Assembly (NCBI GenBank): GCA_963667515.2
Contig: CAXXXY010000008.1
Span: 248,001 to 312,000, forward strand
Direction of reading: 5' to 3'
Source of the DNA: VYDC01 sp963667515
Lineage (GTDB): Bacteria > Chloroflexota > Dehalococcoidia > UBA2979
Length of the DNA: 64,000 nt
Made by a program: the position numbers and the translations under genes
Notes under the pieces: model-generated
What the model was told of the DNA's origin: nothing
The model's input: the letters and a program-made list of their open reading frames with translations, nothing else
Database searches by the model: none
Part shown: positions 25,777-34,087 of the stretch, piece by piece
How the letters are laid out: each line of letters opens with the position of its first letter
Position numbering within the stretch: position 1 is the first letter of the stretch

Positions 25777-27315
25777 ATGTCGCTCGCACCGTCCCGCACC
25801 CGACTTGTCATGCCTCAGTCGATCGGCGCCGTGCGCGACGGCTGGGACACGGACAGCGCGCACGTCGCGCAGAACCACACCATCCACACGACCTACGAGC
25901 CGCTGACGAGCCCACGCATCGCGACGGACGAGCGCGGCGTGCGCCACCCCGTGGCCTCGGAGCTGCTGCCGCGGCTCGCCGAGTCGTGGCGGGGCTCGGC
26001 GGACGCGCGGAGCTGGACGGTGCGCCTGCGCTCGGGGGTGCGGAGCGACCACGGCCACGAGCTGACCGCGGAGGACGTGCGCTGGAGCTGGGAGCGCGCC
26101 TACGCGCTGCGCCGAGTCGGGCGCTGGCGCTCGCGGCGGATGGCCGGCGTCGCCGAGTCGACGGACGTGCACGTGGTGGACGAGCGCACGCTGCGCTTCG
26201 ATCTGCGGCGCCCGAACCCGGAGTTCCCGCAGTACCTGATCTTCTCGACGAACCAGGTCTTCGACTCGACGGAGGCTCGGCGGCACGCCACCGAAAACGA
26301 CCCGTGGGCGACGGCGTGGCTCTCGCGGCAGCCCGCGGGCTTCGGCGCGTTCGCTCTCGAGCGGCAGGCGGACGATGTGCTGGAGCTGCGCGCCCGCGAC
26401 GAGTACTGGGCGGGCCGCCCCGGCATCGACGCGCTGCTGCAGGTGGGCGTGGAGACGCGCGAGCAGGCGCTGCGCATGGTGGAGCAAGGCGAGGCGAACT
26501 GCCTGCTCGGCCTCTATCCGGAGGAGCTCGCGCGCTTCGCGGGGCGGCCCGAGTACACGCTGCACCGGGTGCGCGCCAACCACTCGACGCTGGAGTTCGA
26601 CTACACGCAGGCGCCCTTCGACGATCAGCGCCTGCGGCAGGCGGTCTGCTTCGCGCTGCCCTACGCGCGCATCCTCGAGCGGGTCTACAACGGCCACGCA
26701 CGGCAGAGCCGCAGCCCCGTGACGAGCGTGTCGCATCACCACGCGCCCGATCTCTGGCGCTACGACACCGACCTCGCGCGGGCGCGCGAGCTGGTCGCAG
26801 CGAGCGGCTACGCGGACGGCGTCGAGACGGAGCTCTACATCGACCCGACGAACGAGTCGCTGCGCTTCGCGGACCTGGTGCTGCCGGCGCTCGCCGCGAT
26901 CGGTGTGCGCGCGGAGGCACGGCTGCTGCAGTGGCCCGACCCGACCGGCGCCATCGGGAGGCGACCGCCGATGTGGTTCAAGCACGACTGCGGCCACGCG
27001 CTGACCGAGGCGCTCTACGACCTCGGGCACGACTACGACCCGCCGATGGGCATCCACGGCGGCCTCTTCCTGCGCGACGGCGAGCTGGCGCGGCGCATCC
27101 AGGCCGTGGCGTCCTCGGAGGTGGGCGAGCAGCCGGCGGGCTACCGCGAGCTGCAGCGCGAGATCCTCGACCTCGCGTACTGCGCGCACGTCGCGGAGAA
27201 CGAGACGGGCTGGGTCTTCCGCGGCGAGGTCGATCCGTGGGTGCTCTCCGAGGACTGCCTCGTGGTGAAGACGGCGGTGTGGAGCACGCACCGCAACATC
27301 CTGAACTCCTGGTAG
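25777..27315 (+). CDS. ABC-type oligopeptide-binding (SBP_bac_5) protein, signal-less (2)
   Basis: A 512-residue paralogue of the preceding gene (ELTAEDVRWSWERAYALRRV, GFGAFALERQADDVLEL, LRQAVCFALPYARILERVY). The mature-like N-terminus (MSLAPSRTRLVMPQSIGAVR) also has no hydrophobic signal segment. GAAGGAG lies at good spacing before the ATG. Tandem duplication and shared lack of export signal suggest a cytoplasmic or otherwise unusual role, or export by a non-classical route. Confidence 0.85.
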   Translation: MSLAPSRTRLVMPQSIGAVRDGWDTDSAHVAQNHTIHTTYEPLTSPRIATDERGVRHPVASELLPRLAESWRGSADARSWTVRLRSGVRSDHGHELTAEDVRWSWERAYALRRVGRWRSRRMAGVAESTDVHVVDERTLRFDLRRPNPEFPQYLIFSTNQVFDSTEARRHATENDPWATAWLSRQPAGFGAFALERQADDVLELRARDEYWAGRPGIDALLQVGVETREQALRMVEQGEANCLLGLYPEELARFAGRPEYTLHRVRANHSTLEFDYTQAPFDDQRLRQAVCFALPYARILERVYNGHARQSRSPVTSVSHHHAPDLWRYDTDLARARELVAASGYADGVETELYIDPTNESLRFADLVLPALAAIGVRAEARLLQWPDPTGAIGRRPPMWFKHDCGHALTEALYDLGHDYDPPMGIHGGLFLRDGELARRIQAVASSEVGEQPAGYRELQREILDLAYCAHVAENETGWVFRGEVDPWVLSEDCLVVKTAVWSTHRNILNSW

Positions 27316-27344
27316 CGTGCGGCGCGGCGGACGAGGGGGAGACG

Positions 27345-28217
27345 ATGGAGGGGCTGCGGCTCTCGCACTATGTGGTCGCGGTGCGCTCGATCACGGCGGC
27401 GCGCGAGGGCTACGAGCGGCTACTGGGCATGCGCGAGATCGCCGCGGGCGAGGACGCGGCGGAGGGTGCGCGCTGGCTCGCGCTGGGCGGAGGCACCGAG
27501 AGCGTGCGGCTCGTCGAGCCGAGCCGCGACGAGGGCCCCCTCGACGTCGCGATGCGGGCGCGCGCCGCGGGGCGCAACCCCGGCGGCGAGGGCTTCTACC
27601 GCGGCATCTGGGAGACGGAGCGCCTGGACGAGCTGGTGACGCGGCTGCGCGCCGCGGGCGTGGAGGCGGCGTCCACCGAGGACGGTGCGATCCGCCCCGA
27701 CCCGCGGCGGACGCTCGGCGTGCGTATGGAGATCCGCGAGGCGCCCCCGCGCGAAGCGCCGCCCGCCCGCGACGACGGCGAGCTGCTGAGGCTCTCGCAC
27801 ATCGGCGTCGCGGTGCGCAGCCACGACGTCGCGGTCGCGACTGCCGCCGAGCTCTTCGGCATGCGCGCCATCGGCACTCGAGACGAGATCGCGGCCGCGG
27901 CGCTCGCCACGCAGTGGGTCGGCTTCGGCACGCGGCGCATCTTCACGCTGCTGCAGCCGCTCTCGGAAGAGAGCCCGGTCGCCGCGCGTATGGCCGCGCT
28001 CGCGCTCGACGTGGACGCGGGGGGCGCGGGCGTCTACATCGTGGCGTGGGCCACGCGCGACACGGACGCGATCGCGGACGCGATCGAGGCGTCGGGCGCG
28101 CCCGTCGCGCGCGGCCCCGGGCCGAGCGGCACGATCCTGCGACCGCACCCGCGCCTCACCGGCGGCGCCTACATCGAGGTGCTGCCGCTGTCGATGAACA
28201 CGGACCAGTGGACGTAG
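27345..28217 (+). CDS. Two-domain VOC (glyoxalase/bleomycin-resistance fold) protein
   Basis: A 290-residue protein with two VOC modules, each beginning with a similar strand: LRLSHYVVAVRSITAAREGY (residues ~4-23) and LLRLSHIGVAVRSHDVAVAT (~147-166). The modules end in RMEIREAP and GAYIEVLPLS. VOC proteins bind a metal and catalyse isomerisation, ring-opening or conjugation reactions. It follows the two binding proteins (29-bp gap) and is probably cotranscribed, suggesting that all three act on one class of compound. Confidence 0.82.
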   Translation: MEGLRLSHYVVAVRSITAAREGYERLLGMREIAAGEDAAEGARWLALGGGTESVRLVEPSRDEGPLDVAMRARAAGRNPGGEGFYRGIWETERLDELVTRLRAAGVEAASTEDGAIRPDPRRTLGVRMEIREAPPREAPPARDDGELLRLSHIGVAVRSHDVAVATAAELFGMRAIGTRDEIAAAALATQWVGFGTRRIFTLLQPLSEESPVAARMAALALDVDAGGAGVYIVAWATRDTDAIADAIEASGAPVARGPGPSGTILRPHPRLTGGAYIEVLPLSMNTDQWT

Positions 28218-28261
28218 CCGGGGCGCCTGCTCAGCCGGGCGGGTGACAATGTTCGTGGACG

Positions 28262-28293
28262 ACTTGTGCATTGCTTCACAAGTGGTGTAGCCT
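28262..28293 (+). promoter_or_regulatory. Promoter with overlapping 7-bp inverted repeat
   Basis: ACTTGTG (28262-28268) and CACAAGT (28277-28283) form a perfect inverted repeat with an 8-base spacer. It overlaps a promoter-like TTGTGC (28264-28269), 18 bases, then TAGCCT (28288-28293), upstream of the gene at 28376. The patch is clearly less GC-rich than its surroundings. The position suggests a repressor operator; a hairpin in the 5' leader is the alternative. Confidence 0.5.
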
Positions 28294-28375
28294 CGATGCG
28301 GTGCGCCGCGAGGCCCCGGAGCGGGCCACGGCAAGCTCCCGCTCGCTGAGCGTCGCGCGCCGGGAGGAGGCAGCG

Positions 28376-29278
28376 ATGCGCGTCGCGATCACCGGAAGCT
28401 CGGGCTTCCTCGGGGGAGCGCTGGCGGAGCACCTCGAGGCCGGCGGGCACGAGCTGCTGCGCGTGCGACGCGGCGAGCCCGCCAACGCTTCGGCCCACTG
28501 GCAGCCCTCGAGCGGCTGGTTCCGCGACGGCGCGCTCGAGGGCGTGGGCGCCGTCGTCCACCTCAGCGGCGCCTCGATCGCGGGGAAGCGCTGGTCGAAG
28601 GCGCGCCGCGAACTGCTATGGCAGAGCCGCGTCGACTCCACGCGGACGCTCGTCGAGCACCTCGCGACGCTGGAGCAGCGACCAGCGGTGCTGGTCAGCG
28701 CCTCGGCGACCGGCTTCTACGGCGACGGCGGTGACCGCGAGCTCTCCGAGGAGGCACCGCGCGGCCAGGGCTTCCTCGCCGAGCTGTGCGAGGCGTGGGA
28801 GGCGGAGGCGCGCAAGGCCGAGGAGCTGGGCGTGCGCGTCGTGTTGGCACGCACCGGCATCGTCGTGGAGAGCCCGGAGTTCCTCGACCGGCTGGCGAAG
28901 GTCTTCCGCCTCGGCCTCGGCGCCACGCTCGGCGGGGGGAGCCAGTGGATGCCGTGGGTGAGCCTGCGCGACCAGCTCGCGGTCGTGGAGCGCGCGCTGA
29001 CCGATGAGCAGCTGGCGGGCCCGCTGAACGTCGTGGCGCCGCCCGTCACCAACCGCGAGTTTACGAAGGCCCTCGCGCGTGCGGTGCGGCGCCCCGCGTT
29101 CATGCGCCTGCCGGGGCCCGTGCTGCGGCTGCAGTTCGGGCGCGGGCTGGCGGAGGAGGCGCTGCTGGTGAGCCAGCGCGCGGTCCCGGGACGCCTGGGC
29201 GCGCTGGGCTTCGAGCACGGCCAACCGAGCATCAAGGGCGCGCTGCGAGCGGCGCTCGGCCACGCCGCCGCGGCCTAG
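28376..29278 (+). CDS. TIGR01777-family NAD-dependent epimerase-like protein (YfcH-like)
   Basis: A 300-residue extended-SDR protein. MRVAITGSSGFLGGALAEHL is the nucleotide-binding motif, VVHLSGASIAGKRWS and SASATGFYGDGG are family hallmarks, WMPWVSLRDQLAVVERAL follows, and a DUF1731-type tail (RLPGPVLRLQFGRGLAEEAL) ends it. Biochemical function in this family is largely unknown. ATG after GGGAGGAGG. It converges with and overlaps the extended DinB gene by 47 bp. Confidence 0.88.
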   Translation: MRVAITGSSGFLGGALAEHLEAGGHELLRVRRGEPANASAHWQPSSGWFRDGALEGVGAVVHLSGASIAGKRWSKARRELLWQSRVDSTRTLVEHLATLEQRPAVLVSASATGFYGDGGDRELSEEAPRGQGFLAELCEAWEAEARKAEELGVRVVLARTGIVVESPEFLDRLAKVFRLGLGATLGGGSQWMPWVSLRDQLAVVERALTDEQLAGPLNVVAPPVTNREFTKALARAVRRPAFMRLPGPVLRLQFGRGLAEEALLVSQRAVPGRLGALGFEHGQPSIKGALRAALGHAAAA

Positions 29279-29870
29279 CGCTCGCTCCGCCCGTCGCCAC
29301 GACCGCCCTCGAACCCGCGCGTGGCGGCCGACGGGGGGGCGGCGGGCGAGCCCGCGACCGGCGCGAGAACGGGTAGCCGACGCCGCCCTGCACGCCTTTC
29401 AGCGCCGAGATCTCGCCGGTGTGGGCGAGCGTGTTGCCGATGAGCGCGTTGGTGAGAGCGTCCGCGACGCTCATCGGGCCGGCCGGCCCCTGCACCTCGC
29501 GGTCGAGCTCCTCGGCGGTCAGCCCATCGAGGTACGACTGCACGCTGGCGTAGACGGCCTCCTTGTACGGCTGGAGCGCAGGGATCTCGCCGTGGAAGCC
29601 GCGCGCCTGCTCCTGCGTGTGGCCTGCCACGTTGGGGATGCCGAGCCGCTGTTCCCAGCCGCCGCTCTCCCAGACGGAGGGCTTCCCCTGGATCATCGAG
29701 TTGACGATCATGTCCTCCGACTGCACGACGTGCGCCACGATCTCGGCGATCGGGTGCGCGGTGCCGGGCGGCAGGTAGCTGGCCTGCTCGGCGGTCACGT
29801 CGGCGGCGGTGCCCTCGAACCAGCCGTGCGCGTGTCCCACAGCCTTCCTCATCGCCTCGGCGGCGTCCAT
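29232..29870 (-). CDS. DinB-family four-helix protein with C-terminal read-through extension
   Basis: Residues ~1-165 form a DinB/DUF664-like four-helix bundle: HPIAEIVAHVVQSEDMIVNS contains the first metal His, and LIGNTLAHTGEISALKGVQG the last His pair region. Proteins of this fold include thiol S-transferases. Homologues usually stop soon after GYPF. Here that point reads TTC TCG CGC and the frame continues 45 residues of Arg/Pro-rich sequence into the 3' end of the convergent gene. A single TAG-to-TCG change would explain this. Confidence 0.75.
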   Translation of the reverse strand: MDAAEAMRKAVGHAHGWFEGTAADVTAEQASYLPPGTAHPIAEIVAHVVQSEDMIVNSMIQGKPSVWESGGWEQRLGIPNVAGHTQEQARGFHGEIPALQPYKEAVYASVQSYLDGLTAEELDREVQGPAGPMSVADALTNALIGNTLAHTGEISALKGVQGGVGYPFSRRSRARPPPPRRPPRAGSRAVVATGGASARPRRRGRAPLAARP

Positions 29871-29941
29871 CGCATCCCCCTTCGCTCGTGGTGGTCGCGG
29901 CTCTGCCCGCCGCGTCGTGCGGCGGGAAGGCGCGCGCGGCG

Positions 29942-29970
29942 ACGCTACGCGACCGACCTGCGGAAGTCAA
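29942..29970 (-). promoter_or_regulatory. Sigma-70-like promoter for the DinB gene
   Basis: On the minus strand, TTGACT (29970-29965), a 17-base spacer, and TAGCGT (29947-29942), about 70 bases before the ATG at 29870. It lies in a locally AT-richer gap. Confidence 0.55.
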
Positions 29971-30012
29971 CGCTTACGTAGGTAGTCGTTTCCTAAGCTG
30001 GCGACCGCTCGC

Positions 30013-31089
30013 CTACGGCAGAACACCGACCTCCCGCAGCAGGCGGAGCGTGCCCTCCAGGTCCTCAAGGCGGCTCAGGTCGACGTCGAGCGGCCGAAGC
30101 TCCGCGATGGTCGGGAGCTCGGCGGTGCTCGGCACGCCGGGGAGCAGCGGATACTCGAAGGTCTCCTCGGCGTAGTAGCGCTGCGCCTCCTCGCCCAGCA
30201 GGAACTCGAGCAGCCGCTCGGCGGCCGCCGGCTCGCCCGAGCTCGCGAGGATGCCCGCGCCCGCGACGTTGACCAGCGTGCCGACGTCGCCGGGGGCGGT
30301 GTAGTGGTTGCGCGCGCCGAAGCCGTCGCCCTCCTCGGCGAGGAAACGGTGCAGGTAGTAGTGGTTGACGAAGCCCACCTCGATCTCGCCGCTGGCGGCC
30401 GCCTGCACGATCGAGGTGTTGTTCGGGTACTCGACGGCGCCGTTGGCGCGCACCGCCTGAAGCCACGCGCGCGCCGCCTCCTCGCCCTGCGTGGCGCGGA
30501 GCGCGGTCACCCACGCCTGGAACGAGCCGTTCTGCGGCGCCCAGCCGATGCGGCCCTCCCAGCGCGGGTCGACGAAGTCGAGGATCGAGCCCGGCAGCTC
30601 GGCGGGGTCGACCGCCTCGGTGTTGTAGACGACGACGCGCACGCGGCCCGAGAGCCCCACCCACTCGCCCTGTCGCGAGCGGAAGGCGGGGTCGAGCCGC
30701 TCCAGCAGCGCGTCGTCGAGGGGGGCGAGCAGGCCGGCCGCCTGCACCGCGCCGAGCGCCCCTGCGTCCTGCGCAATGAAGACGTCGGCGGGGCTGCGGT
30801 CGCCCTCCTCAAGCAGCAGCGCGGCGAGCTCCGCCGTGCCGGCGTAGCGCACGCCCACCTCTATGCCGCTTTGCTCGCTGAAGCGCTCCAGCAGCGGGCC
30901 GATCAGCTCGGCGCTGCGGCCGGAGTAGACGGTGAGCGACTCCTCGCCGCCGCCGCCGCAGGCGGCCGCGGCCAGCGCCAGCAGGGCCGCGCCGAGGAGC
31001 GCGGCCGCTCCGCGGAGCCGGGCGCGGGCGCGCCCACCGTCGACGCGCGCTTCACCGCGGCGCGCACGCGAGATATCCCGGCTCGACAT
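30013..31089 (-). CDS. Iron(III)-type ABC transporter substrate-binding lipoprotein
   Basis: A 358-residue binding protein of the FbpA/FutA class. An Arg-rich start, a hydrophobic stretch and LAAAAC lipobox anchor it outside the membrane. LTVYSGRSAELIGPLLERF, LEEGDRSPADVFIAQDAGAL, PNNTSIVQAAASGEIEVGFV and NHYYLHRF (paired Tyr, likely Fe ligands) are typical. No permease or ATPase gene is adjacent, so it may use components encoded elsewhere. A DtxR/IdeR-like operator lies upstream, fitting iron control. Confidence 0.88.
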   Translation of the reverse strand: MSSRDISRARRGEARVDGGRARARLRGAAALLGAALLALAAAACGGGGEESLTVYSGRSAELIGPLLERFSEQSGIEVGVRYAGTAELAALLLEEGDRSPADVFIAQDAGALGAVQAAGLLAPLDDALLERLDPAFRSRQGEWVGLSGRVRVVVYNTEAVDPAELPGSILDFVDPRWEGRIGWAPQNGSFQAWVTALRATQGEEAARAWLQAVRANGAVEYPNNTSIVQAAASGEIEVGFVNHYYLHRFLAEEGDGFGARNHYTAPGDVGTLVNVAGAGILASSGEPAAAERLLEFLLGEEAQRYYAEETFEYPLLPGVPSTAELPTIAELRPLDVDLSRLEDLEGTLRLLREVGVLP

Positions 31090-31160
31090 CCAACGTACCC
31101 ACCGCAGCGCCCACGCCTCTTCGCTCCGACCGGATCGGAGCAGATGTGGTGCCTACGTGC

Positions 31161-31183
31161 AATTGTTAGCTATGCCTAATGTC
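31161..31183 (-). promoter_or_regulatory. DtxR/IdeR-like iron box upstream of the iron-binding lipoprotein
   Basis: The minus strand reads TTAGGCATAGCTAACAATT, close to the IdeR/DtxR consensus half-site arrangement TTAGG...GCTAAC. The inverted arms TTAG and CTAA are six bases apart. CTGACA directly upstream could be a -35 box, so binding would block transcription. It is ~75-90 bases before the start codon at 31089. Established: DtxR-type repressors with Fe2+ bind such boxes. Inferred: that one acts here. Confidence 0.5.
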
Positions 31184-31305
31184 AGGAGGTAGCCGCTACC
31201 GTGGTGGGCGTGGCCGACGACCTGCCGGCGCCTCGCCTCCGGGGGGAGCGTGGCCCTCGGTGGGGGCGCGGAGTCGGACGCGCGGGGGTCGGAGCGGGCG
31301 GCGAG

Positions 31306-32109
31306 CTACGGCGCGACCAGCTCCTGCACCTTCACGGCGAAGCTCTCCCACGGCACGATCGGCTGCTGGAACGAGGTGACGACCGCTTCGACGACCTCGC
31401 CGGGCTCGATCGGTCCGCGCACCTTGCCGAACGGCTCGTGCACGAGGTCGCCGGCGGCGTCGTACATCGGCACGACCACCACGAGGCCCGCCAGCGCCGT
31501 TGCGCCGTCGTTGCGGATCTGGCCGCGCCACTGCGACCGCCCGCCACGCGCCTCCCCCAGCTCGCCGCCGAGCACGGTCACGCGCGCCGGCTCCCAGTCG
31601 GCCGCCGTCACGGCGGTGACCTCGATGCGCCAGGTGGAACCGTCCGGGAAGAAGTCCGGGCCGGTCAGCACCTCGTACTGGCTGAAGTCGCCCGGCGGGA
31701 GCACGGGAAGGCTGGCGTAGCCGATCTGCGTTCCCCAGAAGACGCCGTTCTCGTCATAGAGGGTGACCGCCATCTCCACGCCCGCGAGCTCGCCGTGGAT
31801 GTGGACGTGACCGTTGGGGTCGGGGACCGTGGACTCGTTGCGGATCTCGAGCGAGTAGGCGGCGTCGGCAACGAGGTCGGTGACCTCGGGCGCCTCCGGG
31901 TCGCGCGTGGGGACGGGCTCGGGGCTGGCGGGTGCGTCCGCCGTCGTGGGGCTTGCGGTCGGCGTCGACGCGGGGGCGCTCGCGGCGGGCGGGCGTGCGG
32001 GAGCCTCGTCGGCCTCCTCGGCGTCGGCGCACGTGCCGAGCACCAGCGCGATCGCGGCGACGGCGGTGGCGATGGCGAATGGGCGCACGCGGGCTCCGTT
32101 CCTCGGCAT
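31306..32109 (-). CDS. Secreted protein/lipoprotein with two FxLYD-like domains
   Basis: A 267-residue protein: hydrophobic N-terminus (FAIATAVAAIALVLGTCA, possible lipobox LGTC), a ~50-residue Ala/Pro/Thr linker, then two similar beta-sandwich modules. The first has VHIHGELAGVEMAVTLYDEN and the second has IRNDGATALAGLVVVVPMYD. This matches FxLYD-type domains of unknown function in exported proteins. ATG at 32109. The gap to the iron-binding gene (31090-31305) holds only regulatory sequence. Confidence 0.72.
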   Translation of the reverse strand: MPRNGARVRPFAIATAVAAIALVLGTCADAEEADEAPARPPAASAPASTPTASPTTADAPASPEPVPTRDPEAPEVTDLVADAAYSLEIRNESTVPDPNGHVHIHGELAGVEMAVTLYDENGVFWGTQIGYASLPVLPPGDFSQYEVLTGPDFFPDGSTWRIEVTAVTAADWEPARVTVLGGELGEARGGRSQWRGQIRNDGATALAGLVVVVPMYDAAGDLVHEPFGKVRGPIEPGEVVEAVVTSFQQPIVPWESFAVKVQELVAP

Positions 32110-32204
32110 CGGTACGCGAGCGAGGGCTCGGGCGGATTCGCGGGCGGCGGGCGCCCGACTCGACGCGAGCGCGGGCCGCGAGCGCGGGCCGGAGCCGCGA
32201 CGCG

Positions 32205-33425
32205 CTAGCCGCGCGGCAGGCCGAGCCCGCGCGTGGCGATGACGTTGCGCTGGATCTCGGAGGTGCCGGAGGAGATCGTGCGTGAGGTGCTCTCCACGTA
32301 CGCCTGCGCGAAGAACGCCTCCAGCGGCGCGCGCTCGTCGTCCGCGTCCCACAGCGTGCTGTAGAGCCCATAGACCGAGGCGCCGGTGCGCGCGATCGCC
32401 TGCGCGAGCTCCGAGACGAAGACCTTGGATACGGACGCCTCGTGGTTGGGCACGCCGCCCGCCTTCTGGATGGAGATGATCTGCGCGGAGAAGCCGTAGA
32501 GCACCTCGGCGTCGACCCAGCGCTGTGCGATCTGCTGCCGGAGCGAGTCGCGCCGGTCGAGGCGCGCGCGCTTCGCCCCCGCGCCGCCCGCGTCCGCGAT
32601 CAGGCGCGCGAGCAGCCGCCGCGCCTCGATGGCGCCCGCGATATTCGAGCGCTCGAAGTCGAGCACCGTCATCGCGACGTACCAGCCGCGGTTCTCCTCT
32701 CCCACGCGGTTGGTGAGCGGGACGCGCGCGTCCTCGAAGAAGGTCTCGTTGAAGGCGTGGCGCCAGTTCATGTTGGTCAGCGGCCGCACGGTGACGCCCG
32801 GCTGCCGCATGTCGGCGAGCAGGAACGAGATGCCGCGGTGGCGCGGCAGATCGGGGTCGGTCCGCACGAGCACACAGAGCCACTCCGCCTCATGCCCGTC
32901 GGAGGTCCAGATCTTCTGCCCGTTCACGACGTACTCGTCGCCATCGCGGACCGCGCGGGTGGAGAGACCCGCGAGATCGGAGCCGGCGCCGGGCTCGGAG
33001 AAGCCCTGCGCCCACACCACGGAGCCATCGAGGATGCGCGGCAGGTGGGTGCGCTTTTGTTCGTCCGTGCCGTGGATGATCAGCGCAGAGCCGAGGAAGC
33101 CGACCGCCACCCCCTGTACGGAGGGCGCGTCCGCCCGCGCCATCTCCTCGTTGAAGACGAACTGCTCGGCGGGGCCAAGGCCGGCGCCCCCGTACTCGCT
33201 CGGCCAGTGCGGCGCGAACCAGCCACGCGCCGCCAGCGCCTCCGCCCAGCGCCGAGCGACCTCGCGCCGCTCGGGCTCGTCGGCGAGGCGGTCCTTCTGC
33301 CAGATGCGCCGCACGATGCGGTTGTGGGTGGCCAGCTCGCGGTAGCGCTCGGGAAGCTCGCGCTCGAGGAAGTCGCGCACCTCGCCGCGGAAGGCCGCCT
33401 CCTGCGGGCTGTCCTGCCAGTCCAT
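32205..33425 (-). CDS. Acyl-CoA dehydrogenase family protein (3)
   Basis: A 406-residue enzyme close to the one at 4545-5771: FAPHWPSEYGGAGLGPAEQF, QGFSEPGAGSDLAGLSTRAV, NGQKIWTSDGHEAEWLCVLV, FFEDARVPLTNRVGEENRGW and SGTSEIQRNVIATRGLGLPR. ATG at 33425 after GGAGGCACG. TATAAC on the minus strand near 33480 may be its -10 box. Three such genes in 30 kb suggest broad acyl-CoA oxidation. Confidence 0.92.
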   Translation of the reverse strand: MDWQDSPQEAAFRGEVRDFLERELPERYRELATHNRIVRRIWQKDRLADEPERREVARRWAEALAARGWFAPHWPSEYGGAGLGPAEQFVFNEEMARADAPSVQGVAVGFLGSALIIHGTDEQKRTHLPRILDGSVVWAQGFSEPGAGSDLAGLSTRAVRDGDEYVVNGQKIWTSDGHEAEWLCVLVRTDPDLPRHRGISFLLADMRQPGVTVRPLTNMNWRHAFNETFFEDARVPLTNRVGEENRGWYVAMTVLDFERSNIAGAIEARRLLARLIADAGGAGAKRARLDRRDSLRQQIAQRWVDAEVLYGFSAQIISIQKAGGVPNHEASVSKVFVSELAQAIARTGASVYGLYSTLWDADDERAPLEAFFAQAYVESTSRTISSGTSEIQRNVIATRGLGLPRG

Positions 33426-33677
33426 CGCGCGCGTGCCTCCACGCCGACCGCGCGCCCGGAGGCGCCGCCCACGAGGTCGTTATACGCTCGTCTCGCGCAG
33501 CGGGGCGAGTGCGCGACGCCGCGGGCGGAGCGGCGAGGCGGCGGGCGTCGCCCGATCGGCCGACGCCCGCCGTCACCCCGATTGCCGCTCGACGCTCGCC
33601 CGTCCTCGGGACGCGACGAGCACGCCGGCGCGCGAGGATGGCTGCACGAAAGTCAGACCGAGAGCGAGGAGAGAGCG

Positions 33678-33818
33678 ATGATCATCGAGCCGACCGTCAG
33701 GGCGCTGTTCAACGCCGTCGTCGCTGGCGGCCGCCCCGGCGCGCCGACCATGCGCGAGGTGCAGCGTGACGCGCGGGCCGCCGAGCGGGTGCGGCGCCGC
33801 GCGCTGCTCTCCTGCTAG
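33678..33818 (+). CDS. Small uncharacterised protein (46 aa)
   Basis: ATG preceded by GCGAGGAGAGAG at ideal spacing, giving MIIEPTVRALFNAVVAGGRP, then an Arg/Ala-rich tail ending LLSC. No recognised family. A good ribosome-binding site and the small protein gene directly after it support it being real. The 250 bp before it (33426-33677) hold no other gene. Confidence 0.45.
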   Translation: MIIEPTVRALFNAVVAGGRPGAPTMREVQRDARAAERVRRRALLSC

Positions 33819-33839
33819 CGCGAGGGATCGGGGGGCGCG

Positions 33840-33989
33840 ATGTACGACGCGCAGAGCGGGTCGCCCGTCCGCGCGCACGAGGGGCCGAGCGTCAGCGAGC
33901 TGCGCTCGGCGGCGGCGCTCGCGCTCGGCTCGTGGACGCTGGTCGCGGCGGTGGCGCTGCTGCCGAGGCTCGTCGCGGCGCTCGGCTGA
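33840..33989 (+). CDS. Small membrane protein (49 aa)
   Basis: ATG at 33840 after GGGATCGGGGGG. The product has a hydrophilic first half (MYDAQSGSPVRAHEG) and one hydrophobic helix (AAALALGSWTLVAAVALLP) near the C-terminus, a single-pass small membrane protein. It follows the 46-residue gene by 21 bp. No family recognised. Confidence 0.5.
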   Translation: MYDAQSGSPVRAHEGPSVSELRSAAALALGSWTLVAAVALLPRLVAALG

Positions 33990-34087
33990 GGCGCGCCGCC
34001 GAGGCGTCCGGCACGCGCGTGCACGGCCTCGCCTCGGGCAGACGCAGCTCAGTCGTGCGCGCCCGGACCGGGCGCGCTGGCCCCCGT

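Noticed and set aside
24209..27315. The two binding proteins as part of a complete ABC importer operon
   Set aside because: No permease or ATPase gene is next to them on either side, and neither protein has an export signal.
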